Source of the DNA: Streptomyces sp. NBC_01429
GTDB taxonomy: Bacteria > Actinomycetota > Actinomycetes > Streptomycetales > Streptomycetaceae
Assembly: GCF_036231945.1 (NCBI RefSeq)
Contig: NZ_CP109599.1
Span: forward strand, 620,001-684,000
DNA: 64,000 nt
Direction of reading: 5' to 3'
In this document: piece after piece, positions 1 to 7,896 of the stretch
How positions within the stretch are numbered: position 1 is the first letter of the stretch
Layout: every line of letters starts with the position of its first letter
Program-made: the position numbers and the translations under genes
Notes under the pieces: model-generated
What the model was told of the DNA's origin: nothing
The model's input: only the letters and a program-made list of their open reading frames with translations
Databases searched by the model: none

Positions 1-26
1 CCGCGGTCGAGGTCGACCGTAGTCAC
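1..26 (-). CDS. mftB: MftB, mycofactocin RRE chaperone (first codons only)
   Basis: Only the start is in the window. A GTG at 26-24 is preceded on the minus strand by GGAG (35-32) at good spacing and opens a frame reading MTTVDLDR up to the edge. It begins 9 bases after the mftA stop codon. In mycofactocin loci the gene directly after mftA is normally mftB, the small peptide-binding protein that presents MftA to the radical-SAM enzyme MftC. The assignment rests on position and on a plausible ribosome binding site, because eight residues are too few to identify the family. Confidence 0.5.
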
Positions 27-35
27 GGGGGCTCC

Positions 36-170
36 CTAGTAGACGCCGCACATGCCGTCGATGGAAATCTCCTCGATGAGGTCCACGGCTTCGATCAACG
101 CCTCGGTGGTCACGTCCTCCTCGGACTCGGCGGACGGAGCAGAGCTGAGCTCGTTCATGTGGCTCTCCAT
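36..170 (-). CDS. mftA: MftA, mycofactocin precursor peptide
   Basis: A 44-residue acidic peptide ending in ISIDGMCGVY. The C-terminal IDGMCGVY is the diagnostic tail of the mycofactocin precursor. In the known pathway MftC acts on the terminal Val-Tyr pair, MftE releases it, and further enzymes make the redox cofactor used by nicotinoprotein alcohol dehydrogenases. The leader is rich in Glu and Asp, as in other MftA peptides. Two starts are possible: ATG at 170, with GGAG seven bases upstream, and ATG at 158, giving 40 residues, with GGAG six bases upstream. The longer form is listed. The adjacent mftB start, mftR and mftG support the call. A possible TetR-type operator lies at 237-251, upstream of the gene. 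Confidence 0.93.
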   Translation of the reverse strand: MESHMNELSSAPSAESEEDVTTEALIEAVDLIEEISIDGMCGVY

Positions 171-236
171 GGGTAGGCTCCGGCGGCTCCGCGGCAGTGC
201 GCGGCGAGCCGCTCCGTTCGAACACCCAGAGAGTAA

Positions 237-251
237 TGACACCGGGTGCCA
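237..251. promoter_or_regulatory. Possible MftR operator upstream of mftA
   Basis: The imperfect palindrome TGACACCGGGTGCCA pairs at 12 of 15 positions with its own reverse complement. It lies in the 110-bp gap between the end of mftR and the start of mftA. Its core, CACCGRGTGCC, recurs at 1123-1137 between mftR and mftG. A shared inverted repeat in both control regions is what a local TetR repressor site would look like. That it binds MftR is inference. Confidence 0.4.
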
Positions 252-280
252 AAAGTGAAGGGGATCGGCGTCGCCAGTTC

Positions 281-940
281 TCAACAGCCGTGCGACCGTT
301 GGCATTTCCGCCGGGTTTCGGCCAGGGGGCCGAAACCTGAGGCGAGGTGCCGCAGGGAGGCGTCGAGGAGCTCCTCCAGGCTCGCCGCCTCGTCGGTCAG
401 CCAGTGCTCGTAGGAGGCGATACACGCGGCCAGGACCGTGTGCCCGATCAGCCGGGGTGTCATGTCGGAGCGGTCCAGCTCCATGCGCCGGGCGGCGAAC
501 CGCGTGACCAGCTCCCGCCACGACGCGTAGCGCAGGGCCGAGTCGGCCTGGAGTGTGGGAACCCGCAGGATCAGCGACATGCGTTGCCGGTGCCAGGTCA
601 CCACGGAGGTGTCGAACCGGTTGAACTCGACCACCGCGCCCCTCAGCGCGTCCATGGTCGGGAGGGCGGGATCGGCGGCGGCCAGCAGGGCTTCGAGCCT
701 GACCAGCTGTCCCTCGAAATCTCCCCACACCAGGTCGTTCTTGGAGGCGAAGTAGCGGAAGAAGGTTCGACGGCCGATTCCGGCCGCGGCGGCGATGTCA
801 TCGACGGTCGTCCGGTCGAAGCCGTGCCGGGCGAACAGCTCGAAGCCCAGTTGTTCCAGCGCGTCCCGCGAGGTCACCCGTGGCCGGCCCGCCCTGCCCT
901 GCCCCACGGTGACGTCGGCCTTACCCCGATGGCTCTCCAC
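281..940 (-). CDS. mftR: MftR, TetR-family regulator of the mycofactocin locus
   Basis: About 219 residues. The N-terminal third is a TetR helix-turn-helix (VDDIAAAAGIGRRTFFRYFASK), followed by a helical ligand-binding domain. The start is taken as GTG at 940 because GGAGG lies seven bases upstream on the minus strand; the frame stays open further upstream but with no better site. The gene reads toward mftA and diverges from mftG, the usual setting of the mycofactocin repressor, which in mycobacteria senses acyl-CoA (known of the family, not seen here). Candidate operators at 237-251 and 1123-1137 flank the gene. TetR proteins are hard to name from sequence alone, so the specific name depends on the neighbours. 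Confidence 0.85.
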   Translation of the reverse strand: MESHRGKADVTVGQGRAGRPRVTSRDALEQLGFELFARHGFDRTTVDDIAAAAGIGRRTFFRYFASKNDLVWGDFEGQLVRLEALLAAADPALPTMDALRGAVVEFNRFDTSVVTWHRQRMSLILRVPTLQADSALRYASWRELVTRFAARRMELDRSDMTPRLIGHTVLAACIASYEHWLTDEAASLEELLDASLRHLASGFGPLAETRRKCQRSHGC

Positions 941-1241
941 CCGAGTTCCTCCCCCGTGCCATGGCCGGGCGACTCCCGGCAACGGGAAGCCTACGAGGTC
1001 TCCCGCAGGCCGCACGCTCCTGAGCGTGCGGCCGCCGGAACGGCTGTCGCGGTCCCGCGCCGGATCACGCGCGGTTGTTCTCTTCCCCGCGGGGCTCGGT
1101 TATGTTGGCCTCCATCGAGTTTCAGCACCGAGTGCCAATATCCCGGGGGCAGTTGGCACGACCGTGTGCTGTGGGCAGAGAGATCCCGTGTACCCGAGAG
1201 GACCCACTGGTGGAGGAGGCGTCGGCCTGCGGCCGTGCACG
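941..1241. promoter_or_regulatory. Divergent mftR/mftG control region
   Basis: This 301-bp non-coding gap separates the starts of mftR and mftG. At 1123-1137 it holds CAGCACCGAGTGCCA, which shares the core CACCGRGTGCC with the inverted repeat upstream of mftA. A second GGCAC/GTGTGC-like half-site pair follows at about 1154-1170. No convincing -35/-10 pair was found. Open frames crossing the gap lack family resemblance and are taken as non-coding. Confidence 0.4.
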
Positions 1242-2819
1242 ATGCGGGCGTCCCGCGAGGTCACCCCGTTGAGCCGGTACGACGTGATCGTCGTCGGAGC
1301 CGGGGGCGGCGGGGCGCCGCTGGCCGCGCGGCTGAGCGAGGACCCCGACCGTACGGTGCTCCTCCTGGACGCGGGGCCGGTACCTCGGTCGCTCGCCGAG
1401 TTCCCGGACGAGCTGCTGGACGCGCGGCTGGTTCCGGGCGCCCGGGCCGGGAGCCACGCTGTCCAGCCGTTCCCCGTCCAGCTGACCCCTGACCATCCCT
1501 ACACCGTGCCCCGCGGCCGGTACCTGGGCGGCTCCACCACCGTCAACGGGGGCTACTTCGTCCGCGCGCGCCGCGCGGACTTCGACCGCTGGGCCGCGGC
1601 CGGGAACCCCGCCTGGGCCTACGAGCGCGTCCTGCCGTTCCTGCGCATGCTGGAGACCGACCTCGACCACGGCGCGAGCCACCTGCACGGAGGCGGCGGA
1701 CCGGTGCTCGTCCGGCGCGGCGGCCTCGGGCACCCCGCCGCCGCGGCGTTCGAAGCCGCCGCGCTGGAACTGGGCTTTCCCCGCGAGCCGGACAAGAACG
1801 ACCAGGCCGGGCCCGGCTTCGGCCCGGTGCCCGCCAACGCCGTCGACGGCATACGGCGCAACACCGGCGTCAGCTATCTGCTGAGCGCCCTCGACCGGCC
1901 GAATCTGACGGTGACCGGGCATCGCCGCGTGCGCAGGGTGGTCGTTTCGCACGGCCGCGCCACCGGCGTGGTCGTCGACCGGGGCGGGCGCGGCCACGTC
2001 CTGGACGCCGCCGAGGTCGTGCTCTGCGCCGGATCCTTCGTCACCCCCCAGTTGTTGCAGCTGTCGGGCATCGGGCCGCGGCGGGAATTGCAGCGGCTCG
2101 GCCTGCCCGTCATCAGGCACTCCCCCGCGGTGGGCGCCCGCTTCAGCGATCATCCGCAGGTGATACTGGAATGGTCGCCGCGGCGGGAACTCCGGGAGCC
2201 CGCCGACTCCTGGCTCGGCGGCTGTTTGCATCTGTCGTCCTCCGCCGGTTCCCACCGCGGCGATCTTGAAATCCTCCAGTCCTTGTCGCCGTTGGCCTCC
2301 CTGGCCGGCGAACACACCACGGCCGCCGACGCGCGCCTGGCCTTCCTGGTCTCGGCCCAGGCCCCCCGGCACGCGGGCGGGTTCCGCCTCCGAAGCGCGG
2401 ACGTGGCGGCCACACCGCGCGTCGACTACAACTACCTGCGCACTCCCGACGACAGACGGCTCCTGCGTGAGGCCGTGCGCACCACGGCGGCCCTGACCGC
2501 CACCCGGGCGTTTCGCGAGCTCTCCCGTATCCCCGTGGACCCGGCGCCGGAGGTGCTCGCCGACGACCGGGCGCTGGACGCGTGGATCAGCGCCCGCCTC
2601 GGGACGTCCCACCACGCGTGCGGCACCGTACCGATGGGACCGGACGACGATCCTCACGCGGCTGTCGACCAGTACGGCCGGGTCCACGGCATCGCGGGGC
2701 TCCGCGTCGCGGACACCTCGATCCTGCCCACGGCGCCGCTGCGCGGTCCGGCCGCCACCGCTGTCCTCATCGGCGAGGTCATCGCCCACGCCATGCGTCA
2801 ACCCACGGCCCCGGCCTGA
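1242..2819 (+). CDS. mftG: MftG, mycofactocin-associated GMC-family oxidoreductase
   Basis: About 525 residues. The N-terminus has the Rossmann FAD motif (DVIVVGAGGGGAPLAARL, residues about 14-31) with the acidic ribose ligand in LLLDAGP. A second GMC signature, GRYLGGSTTVNGGYF, follows near residue 90, and the C-terminus has the SHHACGT active-site His region and a final FAD-contact segment. This is the glucose-methanol-choline oxidoreductase architecture. Within mycofactocin loci the GMC member is MftG, which in mycobacteria links reduced mycofactocin to respiration. Start choice is uncertain: ATG 1242 has a weak upstream site, and TTG 1269 with GAGG eight bases before it would trim nine residues. 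Divergent from mftR; runs into a convergent esterase gene. Confidence 0.85.
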   Translation: MRASREVTPLSRYDVIVVGAGGGGAPLAARLSEDPDRTVLLLDAGPVPRSLAEFPDELLDARLVPGARAGSHAVQPFPVQLTPDHPYTVPRGRYLGGSTTVNGGYFVRARRADFDRWAAAGNPAWAYERVLPFLRMLETDLDHGASHLHGGGGPVLVRRGGLGHPAAAAFEAAALELGFPREPDKNDQAGPGFGPVPANAVDGIRRNTGVSYLLSALDRPNLTVTGHRRVRRVVVSHGRATGVVVDRGGRGHVLDAAEVVLCAGSFVTPQLLQLSGIGPRRELQRLGLPVIRHSPAVGARFSDHPQVILEWSPRRELREPADSWLGGCLHLSSSAGSHRGDLEILQSLSPLASLAGEHTTAADARLAFLVSAQAPRHAGGFRLRSADVAATPRVDYNYLRTPDDRRLLREAVRTTAALTATRAFRELSRIPVDPAPEVLADDRALDAWISARLGTSHHACGTVPMGPDDDPHAAVDQYGRVHGIAGLRVADTSILPTAPLRGPAATAVLIGEVIAHAMRQPTAPA

Positions 2820-2850
2820 CGCGCCACTCCAGCGCGGACCCGGCGCCCAG

Positions 2851-2882
2851 GTGCGTGCCCGGTCAGGTGCGTGCCCGGTCAG
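2851..2882. repeat. 16-bp tandem direct repeat
   Basis: GTGCGTGCCCGGTCAG occurs twice head to tail (2851-2866 and 2867-2882), directly after mftG and across the 3' end of the convergent esterase gene. Because the esterase stop codon lies inside the repeat, gain or loss of a copy would alter only its last residues. It looks like a slippage-type duplication. Confidence 0.85.
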
Positions 2883-4392
2883 GTGACCGCCCCGGCCAGG
2901 TCCATGCCTGCCGTTCCTCGCCGCGAGGGTCGTCGATCCGGGTCCAGTCGGTGTCGACCCGCATGGTGGCCCGGCGCTCCAGGTCGTACGGGTCCCAGCC
3001 CGGGTTGCCGGTCACGGCGAACCGGACCCACGCCCCGTGCACGCGGGTGGCGAGATCGGCGGGCGGCCGGTCCGGACCGAGCAGGGCGTGGCCGCCGCGC
3101 AGCCGGGGCAGTCGCGCGAGATCGAAGACGAAGGGCAGCTCCACGGCGTGGGTGGCGCCGAGTTCTCCGTCCAGGGCGCGGGAACGCCACCCGAACTCGT
3201 AGCTGTAGGTAGCGGACTCGGATCGGCCGGCGTGCGCACCGGCCAGGGCCCAGCTGCCCGCCCGGAACAGCGCGTCGCCCATGATCGCGGACCGCAGCTC
3301 GCCGAAGCCCGCCCCGGGGCGGGTCCTGCGGTACGTATCGACGAGCCGGGCCGGATCGGGGTGCGCGCGTGCCGCCACTGCCTCGACGTCCCCGCTGGTC
3401 GACGTGGCGTATTGGTCCACCGGAACGAGGTAGAGATTGCCCTCCTCCGTGTTGGTTCCGACGAGGAGGTCGATATCGGCGCCGAGGCCCGTGGCGACGG
3501 ATTCGGCGGGCTGGGTGTCGAGGACGAGGCTGAAGGGGCTGAGCCCGATCAGCGGGTCGTGGTGGGTCGCTGTCCGCAGGTCCGTGCCGGCGAGAGCGGC
3601 GGCCGCCTCGACCAGGCGCTCGTCCGGGATCCGCGCGAAGGCGTCGACGTGCGGCTCGATGCCCAGGACCTCGGCGGCCGCCCCGGTGACGCGGGCGGCC
3701 TGCTCGGTCGTGAACGCGCCCAGGCCGTTGCCGCTCTGGATGATCGCCCGGTGGAACAGCCCCGCGGCCTCCGGGGTGGCCAGGACGCCCCCGACGATGG
3801 TGGCGCCCGCCGACTGGCCGAAGAGCGTGACGCGGTGCGGGGCACCGCCGAAGGCGGCGATGTTGTCCCGTACCCAGCGCAGCGCGGCCACGACGTCGAG
3901 CAGGCCGCGGTTGGCGGGCGCTCCGGGGATGTCGAGGAAGCCCGCTATGCCGAGCCGGTAGTTGAGGGTGACGAGGACGACACCGTCGCGCGCGAAGGCG
4001 GAGCCGTCGTACAGCGCGGACCGCGTCGACCCCGCGACGAACCCGCCGCCGTGGACGAAGACCATGACGGGCAGGTCACCGCCCGCGTCGGCGCCCGCGG
4101 GCGTCCACACGTTGACCGTGAGGTAGTCCTCCCCGCGACTCCACCCGGCCCCGAAGTAGGGGGACATGTCGACGCTGCCGAGCGTGCGTCGGGACTGCGG
4201 CGCGTTGGGCCCGGGCGTCGTGGCGTCGCGTACGCCGTCCCATGGTTCGTGCGGCCGGGGCGCAGCGAACCGGCCGGCGGCGCGCGGCGGGGCGGCGTAG
4301 GGGATGTTCAGGAAAGCGGTGGTGGCGCCGTGGCGCAGGCCGCGGACGGATCCCCGTGTCGTGGTCACGACGGGGTCGGTGCGATGGTTCAC
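2863..4392 (-). CDS. Type B carboxylesterase
   Basis: 509 residues, normal for the carboxylesterase / para-nitrobenzyl esterase family of alpha/beta hydrolases. Visible hallmarks are the oxyanion hole HGGGF (114-118), the nucleophile elbow GQSAG with Ser194, the acid Glu317 in NTEEGN, and His415 in GATHAVELPF. There is no signal peptide, so it is probably cytoplasmic. It is the third gene of a leftward set after the SRPBCC and metallo-beta-lactamase-fold genes, starting 21 bases after the latter. The physiological ester is unknown. With a second hydrolase alongside, breakdown or detoxification of an ester or lactone is plausible. The family is certain; the substrate is open. Confidence 0.9.
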   Translation of the reverse strand: MNHRTDPVVTTTRGSVRGLRHGATTAFLNIPYAAPPRAAGRFAAPRPHEPWDGVRDATTPGPNAPQSRRTLGSVDMSPYFGAGWSRGEDYLTVNVWTPAGADAGGDLPVMVFVHGGGFVAGSTRSALYDGSAFARDGVVLVTLNYRLGIAGFLDIPGAPANRGLLDVVAALRWVRDNIAAFGGAPHRVTLFGQSAGATIVGGVLATPEAAGLFHRAIIQSGNGLGAFTTEQAARVTGAAAEVLGIEPHVDAFARIPDERLVEAAAALAGTDLRTATHHDPLIGLSPFSLVLDTQPAESVATGLGADIDLLVGTNTEEGNLYLVPVDQYATSTSGDVEAVAARAHPDPARLVDTYRRTRPGAGFGELRSAIMGDALFRAGSWALAGAHAGRSESATYSYEFGWRSRALDGELGATHAVELPFVFDLARLPRLRGGHALLGPDRPPADLATRVHGAWVRFAVTGNPGWDPYDLERRATMRVDTDWTRIDDPRGEERQAWTWPGRSPDRART

Positions 4393-4413
4393 GGAAGTGC
4401 CTTTCTCCGGGGC

Positions 4414-5334
4414 TCAGCCCTGTTCGGCGTGCGGGGCGAAGGGGGCCCAGCCCTTGACGGCGAAGTTGCCGGCGTCGCGCGCGACATGTGCGGCGCCGTG
4501 GCCACCCAGGTGCGCGGGAATGACGAGGGCGTTGTTGTCGGCCGCCCAGCCCAGCACCTTGCGGCGGGTGACGCGCGCCTGAGCGGGGTCCTCGCAGAAG
4601 CAGCTGTTGGCGTCCGGTTCGACGACCTGCACCGGGCTGTGCAGCAGGTCACCGACGAATACCGCGCGGTCCGTCCCGGAGACGAGGGTCAGTACGGAGG
4701 AGCCGGGGGTGTGTCCGGGGGCGGATTCCAGGTGCAGGGCGGTGTCGATCCGGTGGCTGTCCTCCCACAGGAGGGTCTGGCCGGCCCGGTGCACCGGGAC
4801 GACGCTGTCCTCGAACACGTTCTGGTTGCCGCGGCCCAATACGGACGTGTGGCCGTTCTCCGGGTTCCAGAAGTCGAAGTCGTCCTTCGGCATCAGGTAG
4901 GTGGCGTTGGGAAAGGTGGGGACCCAGCTCCGCCCGTCGAGACGGGTGTTCCAGCCGACGTGATCGATGTGAAGGTGGGTGTTGATGACGATGTCCACGT
5001 CCTCGGGGCGGACTCCGGCGTCGGCGAGGTTGTCCAGGAACCCGGTGTTCATCCGGCTCCACACCGGGGCGTACGGACGCTCCTTGTGATTGCCCACGCC
5101 CGTGTCGACAAGGATGGTTTTCCCCTCGCTGCGCAGCAGCCAGGTCTGGATCGCCGAGTTGACGATCCGGGTCTCTTCGGCCAGGAAGTCCGGAACGAGC
5201 ATGGCGCGGTGTTCTTCCCATGCCTTCGCCGGGCTGTCCGGAAAGAACGTCTCGGGAGTCATGTCCACAGGACCGAAATACTCCCGGACGCGGGTGAGTG
5301 TGACGTCGCCCAGGGTGATGGTGTTCAGGTTCAC
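4414..5334 (-). CDS. Metallo-beta-lactamase-fold hydrolase
   Basis: 306 residues from a GTG at 5334, chosen for GGGAG seven bases upstream. The dinuclear metal motif is complete: THLHIDHVGW (His120, His122, Asp124, His125), His208 in APGHTPGS, Asp229 in FVGDLL, and His275 in IPAHLGGH. It resembles the cytoplasmic MBL-fold group that includes quorum-quenching lactonases and other ester hydrolases. It lies between the SRPBCC gene (82 bases away) and the carboxylesterase (21 bases away) and is probably co-transcribed with both. The substrate cannot be read from the sequence. Confidence 0.88.
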   Translation of the reverse strand: MNLNTITLGDVTLTRVREYFGPVDMTPETFFPDSPAKAWEEHRAMLVPDFLAEETRIVNSAIQTWLLRSEGKTILVDTGVGNHKERPYAPVWSRMNTGFLDNLADAGVRPEDVDIVINTHLHIDHVGWNTRLDGRSWVPTFPNATYLMPKDDFDFWNPENGHTSVLGRGNQNVFEDSVVPVHRAGQTLLWEDSHRIDTALHLESAPGHTPGSSVLTLVSGTDRAVFVGDLLHSPVQVVEPDANSCFCEDPAQARVTRRKVLGWAADNNALVIPAHLGGHGAAHVARDAGNFAVKGWAPFAPHAEQG

Positions 5335-5416
5335 GGCCGGTCTCCCATGCGTTGTTCGTCGAGTCCGTCCGGCAGGACGGTGATCGGTGGCGGGTCGGGT
5401 CGGAGCGCGCCCGGCG

Positions 5417-5923
5417 TCAGGGGCTGGCGAGGTCGCCCTGCTCGGCGGTCCAGCGGGCCAGGGCGAGGAGGGTGTGCTCGACGCTGGTGACCGTGTGGGC
5501 ACGCAGGGCGTCGAGGTCGCCGCGCGTGCTGCCGAGCACCGGGTCCAGCCGCAGGAGCTGCCAGGACTGCTCCACGACGGTTCCGGCGCCGTCGGCGCGA
5601 AAGGTCCAGCGCCATCGGACGATGCCGTCGACGACGAAGGCGAAGACGCTGCCGGGCAGGCTCTCGACGACCTGGGAGCGGCTGCTCCACTCGCGCTCGC
5701 CCCTGCGGTTGCGTCCCCGGAAGTGGGCGCCGGGCCAGGGGCCGTCACCGTCGTCGTAGGCGACGTCATGAGCGCTGGGGCTCCAGGTGCTGATCATCGA
5801 CACATCGCTGATCAGTTCGAACACGGCCGCTGGGCCGGCGTGGACCCAGGTGGTACGGGTGAGCGTGTACTCGGCCGCGTCGGGCATGGCCGTGGAGTCG
5901 CTCCGGCGGAGGGCGTTGGGCAA
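5417..5923 (-). CDS. SRPBCC / polyketide cyclase-like protein
   Basis: 168 residues from a TTG at 5923. An AGGAG six to seven bases upstream makes this a better start than ATG 5887, which lacks a good site. The START-like fold is suggested by TTWVHAGPAAVFELISDVSMISTWSP near the N-terminus, a central beta-rich stretch (FRGRNRRGEREWSSRSQV) and a long C-terminal helix. Proteins of this group bind small hydrophobic ligands, and some are cyclases or coenzyme A-linked enzymes. It is the first gene of a three-gene leftward set and diverges from an XRE regulator, which probably controls the set. No catalytic residues can be assigned. Confidence 0.75.
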   Translation of the reverse strand: MPNALRRSDSTAMPDAAEYTLTRTTWVHAGPAAVFELISDVSMISTWSPSAHDVAYDDGDGPWPGAHFRGRNRRGEREWSSRSQVVESLPGSVFAFVVDGIVRWRWTFRADGAGTVVEQSWQLLRLDPVLGSTRGDLDALRAHTVTSVEHTLLALARWTAEQGDLASP

Positions 5924-6082
5924 GGGATGCTCCTGGATCGGACGGCCGGCGGACAGTCGGCCTCGACGGGCCGACGGTGCGGGACCCATGTCAGCGGCAT
6001 CGCGGCGGCCGAGCCAGACCGGGCTGTGCCTATCCCTGGCGGGGTCAGGCTCCCGGCTCGCGGAGCCCACATACTGGAGTTC

Positions 6083-6970
6083 ATGAGCGGACAGCGAGAA
6101 CTCGGGGACTTCCTGCAGACCCGGCGGGCTCAGCTGCGTCCCGAGGACGTCGGGCTGCCCGACTACGGGGACCGGCGCCGGGTGCCCGGCCTGCGGCGTG
6201 AGGAACTGGCGCTGCTGGCCGGTGTGAGTTCCTCGTACTACACACGTCTGGAGCAGGGCCAGTCCGTGGGCGCGTCAGCGGAGGTCCTCGACGCCATCGG
6301 CCGGGCGCTGCACCTGGACGGGGCCGAGCAGCGTCACCTCCACGACCTGGCCGGCAGCGTCAAGCGCCGTGCGGCTCCCGGCCGTCCGCCCGTCGAGCGG
6401 GTCGACGCGTCGGTCCTGAACCTGCTGGAGGCTTTCGGTGACGTTCCCGCTCTCGTCAGCGGGCGGCGCAGCGACGTACTGGCGTGGAATCGGATGGGCC
6501 ATGCCCTGTTCGCGTCCCACGTCGACCCGGGCGGCCCCGCGGATCCCGCCAACCGTCCCAATCTGGCCCGCCTGATCTTTCTCGACCCGCACACCCGCGC
6601 GCTCTACGCCGACTGGCCGAGCAAGGCCAGGGCCGTTGTCGAGAACCTCCGTATGACAGCCGGCCGGCACCCCGACGACGCGCCGCTCGCCGCGCTCGTC
6701 GGTGAACTGACCATGCGAAGCACGGAGTTCGCGGCCCTGTGGGCCGATCACCGGGTCAGCCCCTGCGACTCGGCGGTGTTCGAGATGCGCCACCCGCTGG
6801 TCGGCAGCCTCACCGTGACGCAGCAGAGCCTGCGGCCCCCGCAGGACGAGGAGCGGCACATCGTGCTCGCCGTCGCCGAACCCGGCTCCCCGTCGCAGGC
6901 CGCACTGCATCTGCTCGCCCGGGCGACCGCCCCGGCGACCCGTCGGGAGCATCCCGCGGACCGCGTCTGA
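6083..6970 (+). CDS. XRE-family regulator with MmyB-like ligand domain
   Basis: 295 residues. An N-terminal XRE helix-turn-helix (LGDFLQTRRAQLRPEDVGL, then RREELALLAGVSSSYYTRLE, about residues 5-70) is joined to the MmyB-like ligand-binding domain typical of actinomycete regulators. Marks of that domain are the DVLAWNRMGHALF and NLARLIFLDP segments. In this class the regulator usually sits back to back with an oxidoreductase or hydrolase operon and controls it. Here it diverges from the SRPBCC-hydrolase-esterase set across 159 bp. The ATG at 6083 follows GGAG closely. The effector is unknown. Confidence 0.88.
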   Translation: MSGQRELGDFLQTRRAQLRPEDVGLPDYGDRRRVPGLRREELALLAGVSSSYYTRLEQGQSVGASAEVLDAIGRALHLDGAEQRHLHDLAGSVKRRAAPGRPPVERVDASVLNLLEAFGDVPALVSGRRSDVLAWNRMGHALFASHVDPGGPADPANRPNLARLIFLDPHTRALYADWPSKARAVVENLRMTAGRHPDDAPLAALVGELTMRSTEFAALWADHRVSPCDSAVFEMRHPLVGSLTVTQQSLRPPQDEERHIVLAVAEPGSPSQAALHLLARATAPATRREHPADRV

Positions 6971-7058
6971 GGCTCGGCGCGGCCGGGTCCGCCGGGCCAG
7001 GGCGTGTTGCGAAAGTCCCGCCCGGAGTCCGGCCGTCCGATCGCGACCGGTCCGCGCC

Positions 7059-7087
7059 TTGACACACCGTCGCTTTGCCCAATTCAC
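7059..7087 (+). promoter_or_regulatory. Possible promoter for the secreted dioxygenase
   Basis: TTGACA at 7059-7064 is a perfect -35 hexamer. About 17 bases on, the weak AT-rich stretch around 7081-7087 (AATTCAC) is the only -10 candidate. It lies 60 to 33 bp before the dioxygenase start, in an intergenic region, so it is plausible but rests on one good hexamer. Confidence 0.3.
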
Positions 7088-7119
7088 AGCCGCCTGACAG
7101 GTGATCTCCCTACGGTGCC

Positions 7120-7887
7120 GTGTCCATGACAGACAACAGCGAACCCCGCATCCGGCGCCGCACCGTACTGCTCGGGACCGGCGCCACGGCCGCCGCGCTC
7201 GCCGTCGGCGCCGCCGGCGCCAAAGAGCCGACGGCCGCGCAGAACGAGACCGACCGCACGACGCCCGTCGCCGCCGCGGCCGTCTGCACGCTCACCAAGG
7301 AGCTGACGGAAGGCCCGTACTACCTCGACGGCGCACTCGTCCGCGCCGACCTCACCGAGGGCAAACCGGGCATCCCGTTCCAGCTGGCCCTCACCGTCGT
7401 GGACGACAGCACCTGCGCGCCGCTGAACCGGGCGCTCGTGGAGCTGTGGCACAGCGACGCGCTCGGCGAGTACTCCGGCTTCGTCGGCAACAACGGACAC
7501 CAGGAGCCCGACAACGGCACCTTCCTCCGGGGCGGCGTGCTGACCGGCAGCGACGGCATCGCCCGTATCACGACGATCTATCCGGGCTGGTACCGGGGCC
7601 GGTGCATACACATCCACGTCAAGGTGCACACGAACGTCACACTGACCTCCGACGGCTCCTTCCGCGGCGGGCAGGAGCTGCACACCGGCCAGCTGTTCGT
7701 GGACGAGGCGATCACCACGGCCGTCGCCCGTGTCTCGCCGTACTCGACCAACACCGTGTCCCGCACCACGCTCGCGCAGGACGGCATCTACGGCAACGGA
7801 GGCGCCGCCGCGGGTCTCATGACCGTGACCGGCTCCGCCACCGCCGGGTACACCGGCAGCCTGACCCTCGGTATCGACCAGGGCTGA
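7120..7887 (+). CDS. Tat-exported intradiol ring-cleavage dioxygenase homologue
   Basis: 255 residues from GTG 7120 (or 253 from ATG 7126). A twin-arginine signal is clear: RIRRRTVLLG followed by an Ala-rich hydrophobic stretch to about residue 34. The mature part is an intradiol dioxygenase with the expected ferric ligands: Tyr118 (LGEYSG), Tyr158 (YPGWYRGR), and His164 and His166 (CIHIHVKV). Known relatives open catechol or protocatechuate rings, and secreted forms are common in Streptomyces. It ends nine bases before the convergent hpgT gene, so it marks the left border of the biosynthetic cluster or an unrelated neighbour. An aromatic substrate is likely but unspecified. Confidence 0.87.
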   Translation: MSMTDNSEPRIRRRTVLLGTGATAAALAVGAAGAKEPTAAQNETDRTTPVAAAAVCTLTKELTEGPYYLDGALVRADLTEGKPGIPFQLALTVVDDSTCAPLNRALVELWHSDALGEYSGFVGNNGHQEPDNGTFLRGGVLTGSDGIARITTIYPGWYRGRCIHIHVKVHTNVTLTSDGSFRGGQELHTGQLFVDEAITTAVARVSPYSTNTVSRTTLAQDGIYGNGGAAAGLMTVTGSATAGYTGSLTLGIDQG

Positions 7888-7896
7888 CACCCTCGG

